DNA from: Amphiura filiformis
Taxonomy: Eukaryota > Echinodermata > Ophiuroidea > Amphilepidida > Amphiuridae
Assembly (NCBI RefSeq): GCF_039555335.1
Contig: NC_092636.1
Span: 54,181,706 to 54,245,705 of the forward strand
Direction: 5' to 3'
DNA: 64,000 bases
Shown: positions 1 through 10,728 of the stretch, piece after piece
How positions within the stretch are numbered: the stretch's first letter is position 1
How the letters are laid out: every line of letters begins with the position of its first letter
Program-made: the position numbers and the translations under genes
The notes under the pieces: generated by a model
The model's database searches: none
What the model saw: only the letters and a program-made list of their open reading frames with translations
Told to the model about the DNA's origin: nothing

Positions 1-664
1 TTGATTATGAAAATCAGGTGGCCGGGTTGACACCAGTTCCCAAAATGGGAACACGAAAAGTTTTGCACGAGGCTTGGGCAAGTCGTGGGGGCAGAACCCC
101 ACCTTCGATACCATTTACAAACAGGAGTGCCTCTAAATAACTCTTCACGTAGATTGTTCTCTTACTTATCCTCAACAATATTTTATTTGCATAACTCCAG
201 ACTACAACATACAGATTTCAGTCACACAATACTCTGGCACCCTACTCCTACAATGCTTCTGTAATAACTCGGCTAGCACCCTCCCTCACCCCCGGCCCTC
301 ACCTATCAAACGGATCCAACGAGTAAAAAAAAGTTATAAGAACGTTAAAAGCGTTACATATGATTACACATATTAGACGTACGAAAAAGACCCAAGTAAT
401 TTAGCACAAAACGAAAATTTGGGCAGCATGGCTCCGCTCAGCGCATGCTAATAGTGACGACACTTACGAACACATGCAAGCATGTATTAGTAAGGTATCA
501 TCATAAAATCCATAGAAAATCCTATAAAACACAACACCTTTTGCCAAATGAAAATCTGGTCAGCATAGCTCCCCTCTAAGTGCCGACCAGATTTCCGATA
601 ATACAAAATATACTGTACTCAGTAAATAGGCCCCCAGACCTCAATCCTCTGATGTGTCTCTTTT
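1..664. other. non-coding sequence, no gene recognised
   Basis: I see no coding exon or RNA gene here. Two imperfect copies of a roughly 35-bp segment containing GCAGCATGGCTCC or a near match start near 410 and 548. A 27-bp segment at 302-328 recurs exactly at 3658-3684. The rest is AT-rich intergenic or intronic sequence. Upstream HHAT exons would be expected here or left of the window, but none could be identified by eye. Confidence 0.5.
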
Positions 665-1504
665 TGGTATAACACCGCCCCTCAGGGTGATGTTACCCCT
701 TTTAAGTTACTCCGCCATCTTGGTATAACACCGCCCCTCAGGGTGATGTTACCCCTTTTAAGTTACTCCGCAATGTTGGTATAACACCGCCCCTCAGGGT
801 GATGTTACCCCTTTCCAGTTACTCCACCATCTTAGTATAACACCGCCCCTCAGGGTGATGTTACGCCTTTAAAGTTACTCCGCAATGTTGGTATAACACC
901 GCCCCTCAGGGTGATGTTACCCCTTTCCAGTTACTCCGCCATCTTGGTATAACACCGCCCCTCAGGGTGATGTTACGCCTTTTAAGTTACTCCGCAATCT
1001 TGGAATAAAACCGCCCCTCAGGGTGATGTTACGCCTTTTAAGTTACTCCGCAATCTTGGTATAACACCGCCCCTCAGGGTGATGTTACCCCTTTTAAGTT
1101 ACTCCGCAATTTTGGTATAACACCGCCCCTCAGGGTGATGTTACCCCTTTCCAGTTACTCTGCCATCTTGGTATAACACCACCCCTCAGGGTGATGTTAC
1201 GCCTTTTAAGTTACTCCGCAATCTTGGTATAACACCGCCCCTCAGGGTGATGTTACCCCTTTAAGTTACTCCACAATCTTGGTATAACACCGCCCCTCAG
1301 GGTGATGTTACGCCTTTTAAGTTACTCCGCAATCTTGGTATAACACCGCCCCTCAGGGTGATGTTACGCCTTTTTAAGTTACTCCGCAATTTTGGTTTAA
1401 CACCGCCCCTCAGGGTGATGTTACCCCTTTTAAGTTACTCCGCAATCTTGGTATAACACCGCCCCTCAGGGTGATGTTACGCCTTTTAAGTTACTCCGCA
1501 ATCT
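665..1504. repeat. 56-bp minisatellite, about 15 copies
   Basis: Head-to-tail units of about 56 bp begin with TGGTATAACACCGCCCCTCA and end with AAGTTACTCCGCAATCT. Unit starts at 665, 721 and 777 fix the period. Copies differ at a few fixed sites (CCCC or CGCC after GTTA; TTTTAAG or TTTCCAG), so variant types alternate. Each unit contains an imperfect inverted repeat: AACACCGCCCCT pairs with AGGGTGATGTT. There is no spacer between units, so this is not CRISPR-like. Confidence 0.95.
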
Positions 1505-1998
1505 TCTCAGATGTGTCTCAGGATCTGAGATTCCACATAGGCCTGTAGGCCTATGATAACTACTGAAACCAAAAATACATGCACAGAACCCTGTTGGAAT
1601 CAATAAAATAAATAATAACACACTAAATATTGCCCATCACTTGCCACATTTTTCCGTGAGCACTTACCACGAATGTAAATGAACCATAGCAATTCAAGTT
1701 ATACACAATGAATAAAAAAAAATTCAATAAACAAATCACAATTTAGTATACTTTCACCAATGCGTAAATAAAATCATGACATTTTAAGTATCTTTCCTCA
1801 AAGCAGAAATAAATATAAAAGTGGCCGACATGACAATTAGAATATTTGATATGGGTGTGACCGATAATAATAATCCTAAATTTATATTGTTTTTACATGT
1901 TTTAGAGAACGTCAATATTCTTTGTTTACATATAACATGCATGCATTTATTTAAAAGATCCAAGATGCAGGACGTTCGAACATGACCAAACTGCCTAT
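1505..1998. other. AT-rich non-coding stretch
   Basis: I see no exon, RNA gene or clear repeat boundary here. It lies between the minisatellite and the 984-bp inverted-repeat element that starts at 1999. Confidence 0.4.
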
Positions 1999-2982
1999 GA
2001 CAGCGTTCAAGCTTTGACTTGCGTTTGGCGGACAGAATGGTGGAAACTTAAAGTGAAAGATATCCTACTTAAAGGAACATTTTCTAGGGTGAAATTTTGT
2101 GTAGAAACTGAATCTGACATAAAAAATGCATAATTATCAACTTGAAAATTTTCCCCATAGCATTGAACAGGCATATTTCTGCCCGAAGTCCCCAAATTGG
2201 AGCAAAAATTGGAGCAAAAAAAATAAGTCCTTCAAAATGGGGATACTCAGGGCTAAACAAAAAACATGTTGCTCTAGAGGGAGGCATTGGTAAGGGCAAC
2301 ATGTCTTTTGTTTAGCCTCAAACCTCCCAATTTTGAAGGACTTATTTTTTTTGCAAAATCTGTGACTTTTTTCACGCCCCAAAAATCCTTAGGGGTGGGG
2401 GTAGCATTTTGCAAGTTATTTTATTTTCTGTAGATCTAGCTTACTTGTTTGTTATATCACCATTTAGCTAATGAAATACTGAGCAAATAAACACTTAAAG
2501 CATCCCTATAGCTCATACCATTGTGGAGATATGGCGTTTTCAAATTGAAAATGATGCGAATATTGTATATTTTTCTAAATCAATTGTCACCCGAACCCTC
2601 AAGTTTCTACCCCTGCTACAAAAATAAAGAAATATATGGACTCCATTGAATGCTTTTAATATCACAATTGTACCCTTGTTACACAATTAGAATAGAAAAT
2701 TAGGCACTATTTGATAGTTTTCATGTTCATATACTCACAGGAAATCTGCAAGTCAAAATTTTTGTCACCCCAAAATGGCCATTTTCGGCCAAAATCCGAC
2801 CAAAAAATGATTTTTTCTCAAAATCTATATAAGATAGGGAGTTTTAAGTGCCAAAATCTGAAACTAGATGACATTTCACCCTTGGAAACATATAAACATT
2901 CAAGAATTTTGGTTCTTTTCACCCCTAAATACTTTTTTCACACGCTTGTCCGCCAAACGTAAGTCAAATCTTGAACGCTGTC
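1999..2982. mobile_element. 984-bp inverted-repeat DNA element, probably non-autonomous
   Basis: The ends are about 36-bp inverted repeats: GACAGCGTTCAAGCTTTGAC at the left and its near-perfect complement at 2947-2982. CTAT flanks both sides (1995-1998 and 2983-2986), a likely 4-bp target duplication. A second palindrome around 2215-2350 has arms containing CAACATGT and GTTTAGCC. Short frames exist on both strands, but none resembles a transposase. It lies upstream of the recognised HHAT exons. Confidence 0.75.
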
Positions 2983-4129
2983 CTATATATAATCTCAAAA
3001 AGTCTACATAAATATCTGGGAAAAACTTGAGCAAGGCGACATGACATAAATAAATACAGCGCATTGCAATTAATAAGATGGCGAAAGGGAAAGTCCACCT
3101 GAAGAAAATAATCTCCGCAATAAAATGTCAACATAAACATTTGTACCATCACGCTTCAATAATATAAAATAAACATCCCCAGGTTAATTAGATGGTACAT
3201 GCATACGCGCACTCAGCGCGTAGTGATTTTTGACTCAAAAGACTATATCGCCAAAATATTTAAAAATACCTTCCCCTTGGCCAGTCTGAACGCCCCAAAT
3301 GCAGCAATGATATCAACTGGTCATCAGGAATATTTGCTGATCCGTATGAGCCCAAAAATTTGACAATATTACGTGCACAGGATGACTTAAAAAAGAAAAA
3401 TGAAAGACGAAATCTTTAGAATTTTGAGAAACCACGAACTCACACATAGAAACCATGTGCGAACTGCAACAAGCAATTCTGACAAAATCCAAACAAAAAT
3501 AATCATCAAATTACACATTTTGCAACTAGACCACATCCAAAATAACTCATCAGAAGGATCTATAACATATTCCTGACAGTCTAATATCACCCAAATTCCC
3601 CCAAACCGCGATTTATGTGAAATATCAGAATTTTTAACAGCGAATCTCAAGAACTTGCCTATCAAACGGATCCAACGAGTAAAAGAAAGATTACCGCGTG
3701 GAAGACTGACAGAGCCCAGCCAAAGCGCGCTCTGATTGGATACGGAGATAATTGATTGAATACGTACGGCGCGCTAATTGGCTGACGGAGATAATTGATT
3801 GAACCGAATATGCGCAGCGCGGGTGATAACTAATTGAACCGAACATGCGCAGAGCAACCATACATACGGGTTTCATTTCTCCGTAGCAGAAATCAAATTT
3901 AAAGGGATACTACTTGGGATAGATGAAAAGGTAATTACCCAAAAATAAAATTATGTTTTGGCTCGATTTACCAATACCGTTTCATTACTTTTGCTGCGCT
4001 TACAACTCGCATAAGGAGGGTACTAATGTATATGCCTAATGGCTATCGATGTAATGTCGCTTTAACTTCATTCATTGCATGGTTTGGTGATAAAATAATC
4101 ATATTTGCATTTTCTCATTTATTATACAG
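2983..4129. other. HHAT upstream or intronic sequence with a GC-richer patch
   Basis: No exon is recognised. At about 3700-3860 there is a locally GC-richer stretch with imperfect tandem repeats containing GGAGATAATTGATTGAA, ATTGG boxes and two ATGCGCAG sites. This could be a promoter-like segment or an old repeat. A polypyrimidine tract leads into the acceptor at 4128-4129. Confidence 0.4.
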
Positions 4130-7100
4130 CTGTACTGGCCGGTTGTCACATGTTATTCTTTCAAAACAAGTATGTTTTAATGTATGGAGTACCCGGTGTT
4201 GTGGCACTCTTTGATCGTGTAAATGTACCAGAACCACCATTGTGTCCGATGGGTGTTTATTCATTTAGAGAAATGTGGCGACACTTTGATAGAGGACTGC
4301 ATGATATGCTCATGAGGTAAGTTTCAAGAATTCCGATGATTTGACTAGTAATTTTGTGCTGCTTTGATTTTCTTGGCCAAGATAATTTGAAAGTTTTATT
4401 TTCAAAATGGCACTTGAAAATGGGCTATTCCAGAAAATAGGTGCACACCCCCTATAGAGGAGTAAATTTTCAAACAAAGAAATGTCCGGATTTCCAAGTC
4501 TGCTTTCTGAAAACGACTGGATTTCCAGTTGCCAATGTTACTGGAAAAAGCTTGGAAATCCAATCAAATGAAGGAAAAATCACGGAAATGTTAAAATGAG
4601 CTCTCAAGTTGAGGATTTCTAATTTTAAACTATTTTTCTGCCGGATTATTTTGCCTTTGAACACTTTGAAAGTCTGGATTTCCAACAGTCACGACTGGAC
4701 AAAAAGTCCGGATATCCGAACTCCTCTATATGGGGTGTGCATCTATTTTCTGGAATAGCCCAATATTACAAACCAAAATGGCATATTTTGAACAGGACAA
4801 ATGGATGTTGTTTGCAAACATTGCATGTAGAAGTTGAAATTGTAAATTTTGCAGCATTATACAAAGCATAAGTTATCGATTTGGAGCATAAAATGAGAAA
4901 TGTTGAATTGACCGATATCGATACTGCCACTTTTGGCGGGGGAAATCGAGTCAATGCAGATTTGCCGATATTTGGCAAAATGCCGATTTTTGGCAAAATA
5001 CCGATTTTTGGCAAAATGCCGATGATTGTACTTGCTACGATTGTCGATTTCTTGAGGATCAGAAAGATTGTTGGCGAATTTGGATAAAATAGTCCCATTT
5101 GGCGATTTTGTGGAAGATATCATTAATTGCCTCCACACCCGGGCCTCCACAATTGCCTATTTTCGGCATGATAGCCCGGTCCGGAAATTGACTGATTGTA
5201 AAAGACTGCCGGTTAAGCAGGATTGTACGAACCAAAGTGACAACATTTGGCAGAACGTAGTACTGCAGCCAAATTTGATGATAGGGCCAGCCTATTTTCC
5301 TACCTATTGTGTGAGCCAAATTCGAAATTGGTGACACTCCAAGACAGATTTGCGAAGTATAAATTGCAGGATATTACGAGTATGGCTATTTTGTTATAAA
5401 TAGACATAATTATATTTACATTTTGAACACCCAAGTTTATTGATTAGGCCTAAATTATGTAATTCACGATTTCTTCAAAGGTACATTTATATTCCACTCG
5501 GTGGTTCCCGGTATGGACTGAAATGGGCTTCGTTCTCATCTTTTGTGGCGTTTGCTGCTATGAGTGTATGGCATGGTAATTCAGCAAGGCATTACGCATG
5601 GGCATTCTTCAATTGGATTGGGATTCAAGTAGAGCTACATGTTATGGGTTTGGCATGGTCACCCAAAGCCGTGGAATATCAGGTAATTATTGAGAGCCAC
5701 AACATTCAGCATCACGAAAGACTTTGTCGGAAAGGGTGTACAAAATTGTTGCTGTCGATGTATAGCGCACATAAATAATTGGTGATTAAAAAAAAACCCG
5801 AGTCGTAGGGACACTAAACTTGAATTTGCTGTAGGGATGGATGACACTGATTTATAAGATCGATGGGTCCGATTTAGGATGAATTGAGGTCTTAAATTGA
5901 AGAAAAAAAAAGCCCGACTAATTTGAGGGAAAAATAAAAGCTATATATGAGCTTGTAAGAATATGGTAATTAGAAACCAAAACATGTCTATAAAAGTTTT
6001 TGGTATGGTTTGTGGGTATACAGGGCTTAGAAGAACTGAAGTATGATGATCTGTCGAAGAGTGCGGCTGGTGTCCTGCATACCCAGCAAACACAAAATGA
6101 TTTCGACATCATTCGCAAAAGGTTGCCAGAAAACGTTTAAATGTCGGGTTATATAAAGGGCATATTAAGGGTATAAAACGCTTTCATAACATTTAAAAAC
6201 ATTTTATGATAACTTACTGCAAATATTCTAACATAATGTTATTTATGTGTTGTCAAAATATTTGGCAAAAAATGTTTGCGAAACATATTTTTACAATACC
6301 GTTTTTAAAACATTTTACAAATATTGTTGTATCTTTTGTGGTGTGTTTTCATGACCTTCATACAACTCGACATTTAATGTTACTAAAACGTTTTTACCAA
6401 AACTCCTGGCCAAAACCAAAATACAATCTGTATAAAACGTTGTTAAAACGTTTTGTTTGCTGGGTATACGGTCGTATGCATGGTATGTATCCTGTCAGTA
6501 TAACTTAGTGAGCGCTTCCCCTTTTTCAAATTAGTTTGTTGCTCTTCATGCTAGCCATAGGCTTCATCCACAGTGCTTCAACATAAAAGTACCAAATTTT
6601 GAGATATTTTCTTAACATATTATCTTAAGAACTACTGAACCAATACTAGGCTTGGTATATGGTCATGAAAATGTACTATTCTGAATTTTTGAATTAATTT
6701 GTTTAAAACTTTAATATCGGCAGCAGTCGACACTCGAATTAAAGTCTGCAAATTGAAAATTCAACATAGTTTTTGTTAATTCAATTTCAGCGTAAACTGT
6801 CGGGTCCAATGCTCCGACGACTTAGCGGGGTGGTAGCTGCAACCAACCAACTACTACTCTCACTATTCAGCATGATATTTATAGCAGGTCCTCTACCGAT
6901 ATTCTTCATTTACTTCAACGGATTCTTTATACAAGGTAAAACATTAAGACGAGGCAGGAGCCATAGTTTTTTATTTTAGCGATTTTACTAAACAAGGCGG
7001 TTCTTGATCCACTAATGTTGATGCTTCCGCGATTGACCCTATCCTACCCCACTACTCTCACAACCCTGCCCCTGACCACCACACCCAACCCCTCCTACCA

Positions 7101-7582
7101 TGCCCTGCTCCACAACCCTACCCCGCCACCCTACCCAATTGGCCTCTCCCATTACTCTACCACCACGCCTCACTCACTCAACCACACCTTTATCCCACCA
7201 CACCAGTTTTTGGCATCATTAGATTTTGGCATCCCCCATCGAGGAAAATGCTGCACATTTAGGATCTCCTTTATAGAACCCATACTGTTATACTCTTGTG
7301 TATTAGCATTATATGTCTCCATATTTAAATGCAAACTTAACCGCTTGGCCATGCTCCCTTCTGACCCACCTTAAGTTTTGTATCAGATAAGTCTGTTGTA
7401 TACCAGACAAAATTATCAGAAAATACAACTACTAATAATTCGTTTTGAATATGTTTCTTTTGCTAGGGTTTCCATGGATGCCTGTGATACTTTTCTTCTT
7501 CTTTTACTTCAATGTTCAACTTGATTATGAAGTGCACCGGAGGTTCACCTTTGAGCGTGTCTACAACAAGAAATATATATAG
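4130..7582 (+). CDS. HHAT: hedgehog acyltransferase (HHAT), 3' four exons
   Basis: Exons are 4130-4316, 5481-5682, 6791-6935 and 7467-7582 (stop TAG at 7580-7582). All junctions are GT-AG and phase-consistent, encoding about 216 C-terminal residues. HHAT is an ER multipass MBOAT enzyme that attaches palmitate to the N-terminal cysteine of Hedgehog ligands. The MBOAT core is visible: FDRGLHDML, then YIPLGGS, then SVWHG. The Asp of FDRG lies exactly 40 residues before the His of VWHG, the spacing of the human catalytic pair D339/H379. The histidine argues against the HHATL/GUP1 paralogue, which lacks it. Hydrophobic membrane segments follow in exons 3 and 4. The protein ends KKYI, a KKxx-type ER retrieval signal. 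The N-terminal half (about 280 residues) is not found in the window. A candidate poly(A) signal AATAAA lies at 7696-7701. Confidence 0.9.
4421..4762. mobile_element. foldback MITE, TGGGCTATTCCAG family
   Basis: The roughly 40-bp ends are inverted: TGGGCTATTCCAGAAAATAG at the left and the complement ending GAATAGCCCA at the right. Internal sequence rich in GGATTTCCA words is also partly self-complementary. It lies in HHAT intron sequence just after the exon ending at 4316. Related ends occur at 12758-12948, 18581-18767 and 20165-20309. Confidence 0.75.
4962..5023. repeat. 18-bp tandem repeat, about 3.5 copies
   Basis: The unit resembles GCCGATTTTTGGCAAAAT and is repeated with small changes inside the HHAT intron. 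It yields a spurious repetitive reading frame on both strands. Confidence 0.85.
6082..6464. mobile_element. MITE with CCCAGCAAAC ends and TA duplication
   Basis: Inverted ends CCCAGCAAACACAAAATG and AAAACGTTTTGTTTGCTGGG are flanked by TA dinucleotides (6080-6081 and 6465-6466). The interior is rich in AAAACGTTT and AAACATTTT words. This pattern fits a Tc1/mariner-type MITE in the HHAT intron between exons ending 5682 and starting 6791. Confidence 0.8.
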
Positions 7583-8050
7583 TAGATTCAATAGACAAAA
7601 TGCTTTCTGAATTATATATAGTATCTACAAAAGCCATCTCCTGTCATATCAACATACTGATCTAGCCAATACACTAACATGCCAAGTCTTTTGGTAATAA
7701 ATCTGGGTAATTAAGGTTCCTGGAGCAGCTCAGTAGGGAAGGGTGCACTCATCTTACAAGTGATGGGGATGCACCACTAGCATTTCATAACTTTTGGGTT
7801 TGACACCAAATTATCCAAAAAGGGGAGAAATTGGGTGAGAAGCCCTAAATATGGGTCATTTGGGTTATACTAGCAATTTTTGGGAAGATTTGTGATGAAT
7901 AAATGTCAACTGGTGGTCTAAAATTTTAAGAAAAAGAAAGTTACGATTGACACTGGTAGCTGTTTAACTAGTAACCTTTGTGTGCTCCTAGCTGATGATC
8001 ACTTTTCTGTTAGAGCAACAAGACCCGAAAAAGATGACACAAAAAGATAA

Positions 8051-8306
8051 TACCATAAAAACTCGATAGTTAGCATAATACTATCTAGCGCTCTTGAAAA
8101 CATGAAATTGTACCATAGTCTGGCGCTTTACCAACTGTGCTAATGGGGCGGAGACACAAATTTGCAGGTTTACTTGTTCGTATATAACTATGCATATCAA
8201 TGATTTGCTCAAAACCCTTTACACTTTTGTGGATGGGGCACTTCATGTTTGCATGTTTTAAAGCGCTATAGTAAGCACATATGCTAACTATCGAGTTTTG
8301 ATGGTA
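8051..8306. mobile_element. small foldback MITE with about 45-bp arms
   Basis: The left arm TACCATAAAAACTCGATAGT is complementary to the right arm, which ends ACTATCGAGTTTTGATGGTA. The pairing continues through GTTAGCAT and a GCGCT block. There is no coding capacity. Confidence 0.75.
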
Positions 8307-8412
8307 TGCTGGTAGGGACAGCTAACAGCTTGGTGTGATCATCTTCTCTGGTATGACACAGCTGTTAGTTTTTGCATTGTTTTTTGTACCACATTGCATA
8401 GTTGACTAGACC

Positions 8413-8940
8413 TACTCCCCATTCCAGAAAAATACAGAACTAATTTTTTTGGATTAAAAAAATATTATCAGGTTTTGCCAAACGAAACATAACTGGCAAT
8501 AAAAGTCAAATTTTAATATTTTTAGAAATAAGGGCCAAAAACATGCATTTTTATGGTGTTTTTTTACCTTTTTTGTATTCTGTGACAATCAGGCCCAAAG
8601 ACTTGAACAAAGACTAATTTCAAGTTATGCATTCTAATTTTTGGAAAACACATTTTCCAATCTTTTTCATAACCAATTAGCAAAAATAACATATAATTTT
8701 AAAATTATGAGCTTACTCTTAGCCTATACTCAAGATTTTGAATGCTTAGACTTGTGCCAAGTCTTACAATTGCATGTTTTTGGACCATTTTACCTCAAAT
8801 TGCAAAAATATTAAAATTTGACTTTTATTGCTAGTTAGGACTAACTAAAGGATTAAGATTTAGCTATGTTTTATTTGGCATAACAGGATATTTTTTTAAT
8901 TCCAAAAAATTAGTGCTGCATTTTTCTGGAATAGGGAGTA
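8413..8940. mobile_element. 528-bp foldback MITE with about 150-bp arms
   Basis: The ends TACTCCCCATTCCAGAAAAA and the complement of TTTTTCTGGAATAGGGAGTA start long imperfect arms. The arms share an ATAAAAGTCAAATTTTAATA block. A second, more decayed copy with the same internal blocks lies at about 19600-20068 in a NARS2 intron. Confidence 0.8.
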
Positions 8941-10583
8941 ACTTCATTTTCATTGATATCAAGTTTTGATTTTTTTGTATGCACTTCTTGTAAGGATATA
9001 AGTAGTTAATGTATAAGCTATATTAATTTATGAATGCTGCATATTTCTTGTTATTGTTGTAGTTTAGTAGCTTGTAAAAATGTAATTATTTATTATTATT
9101 GTAATTATAAAGCATATCTACTTAAAACAATCAGATTCTTTATTCTAAAATCTGTGAAACAATGCACTTTACACAATAATTCTGAGGAATCTGAGGTTTC
9201 TGCTGTCCAGTGCTTATCAGGCCAGGTGTGTTGGCTGAGATCATGCAAATCTGCATCTCTTCTCAATAGTTTCTGTTTGACTTGCCATTAATATAATCAT
9301 TACAGTAATGTAATACAGGCTATATATCAATCATTTTGATATAGTCCATATGAAAGCTGGCATATATTTGGCTAATATGTATGTCATATTCACCAAATGT
9401 CCAAGATACACTGGGCCAATTCACATGTTTGATTTTTTTTTTTTCTTTTTGTAATTTCATTGAATGTTTAGCTTGGTGAAGGACAAAAGCGTTGAGGGCG
9501 CCCTCCTCAGCAAATGTTACTGAGGACCCTACGAATTTCAGACCAAATGGATCTTGAACATTATGGCCCAAGTAGGAATTCAATAGAAATGTGTATAAAA
9601 AAGATAAATGCACACAAACAAATAAGTTCACAAGTAGTCACTTTGTTCTTTACAAATATGCATGAGGGATCCCTAATTTATTTTCAACTCTCTAAGCAGC
9701 ACATATTTAATCTTGCTACAAAAGTTCAATATTTACTCAGTTTCTTGTCCACCAAGTATCTTTTAATTTCCTTGGACCAACCTTCTCTGGATCCAGAAAA
9801 AAGGGCCAAAGATCACAAGGGTGTCCCTGTCTAAATCAATAATCAGGAAGAAGAGCCATTAATCCATGTTCTGATGTGTTTTGATTAAATCACTTCTATA
9901 AGAGAAATGTATAATGTACTTTTTGTGAATTTGATTATTGCAGGAACCTGGTATTGCAACTCTGTTTCAAGACAGTAGGGATGGTAATAACTGTACTCAT
10001 GTCCGTCACTAGACCAGTCGGACTGAGGGGTGTACAGCCTTTTTTACTGATGAATTTTTTACACCAAAATTCATATTGCAATACAACTTCCAAAAATGCC
10101 CCAGCAATGCATATTTAACATTTCTATGATGCATTGGAATTTGTTGACGAGCACATTATTTTGCCAACAATATTACTTTTTGCTGACAAATCTAGGTGAG
10201 GGGGGGTCTCACCCCATACCCCCTCTAGACATGGCTCTGTACACACTTCACACTGATGCAGTGTGCATATTTATTAGTCTCGGTCAGCCTGTGCTTCTTT
10301 GTCATTAAACAATCCATATGAGAACACTCAGATCAGTCAACTGTTCAGCATTGCGTGCCTTCGCGTATATGTGATAGAGCATTGCGTGCCTTCGCAATTA
10401 TGTGATAGACCGTAAATATATGCGGTAAGTGTGTAGCAGTTTTGCCTGTCAAATTTCATGGAACAATCGGCCCTCATTACTGGGTGTTGCTGAAACTTTG
10501 ACTGCTTGTACGCAGTCAGTTATCTTTTTCGTCCATGTGTAGGACCACTAACAACAAACAAAATTAACCTCTTACTGCCAAGT

Positions 10584-10728
10584 TTACAGTAAACAAGAGT
10601 GTGCATATCTTGGGAATGGAATGACATCTCGTATGTGTTCAACTCCAAGTAAAAATTGCAGGTAACGTTCAAATCCCAGGCCAAATCCACTGTGTGGTAC
10701 ATTGCCAAATCGTCGTAGATCTAGGTAC
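10584..10728 (-). CDS. NARS2: NARS2 last exon, class II motif 3
   Basis: This exon encodes residues 446-492, including YLDLRRFG and the motif 3 block GFGLGFER, whose Arg contacts ATP. The acceptor CCAG ends at 10729. The stop TAA occupies 10586-10584. The split Trp codon (TG plus G) joins it to the exon at 13180-13304. Confidence 0.95.

Larger units (their letters stand above)
7583..10583. other. tail-to-tail intergenic region, HHAT / NARS2
   Basis: This interval separates the HHAT stop from the NARS2 stop. It holds two foldback elements (8051-8306 and 8413-8940), a C-rich tract just before it at 7015-7150, and otherwise AT-rich sequence. AATAAA at 7696-7701 (+) could serve HHAT, and AATAAA on the minus strand at 10270-10275 could serve NARS2. 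A 32-bp segment containing GCATTGCGTGCCTTCGC is tandemly duplicated near 10350-10410. No further gene is supported. Confidence 0.6.

Noticed and set aside
665..1504. CRISPR-like array of identical repeats
   Set aside because: Units are contiguous with no unique spacers, no cas genes are present, and the DNA is animal. It is a minisatellite.
2137..2382. Minus-strand 81-residue frame with CLALSIPILKDLFFLL
   Set aside because: It lies inside the palindromic core of the 1999-2982 element, and both strands give similar frames because the DNA is self-complementary.
7015..7374. Pro/Thr-rich frame after HHAT exon 3
   Set aside because: It is a C-rich low-complexity intron tract. It has no homology and lies between two confirmed HHAT exons.
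9514..9834. 106-residue plus-strand frame between HHAT and NARS2
   Set aside because: No recognisable domain. Part of it (around CTCCTCAGCAAATGTTAC) recurs at about 24048, so it is repeat-derived.
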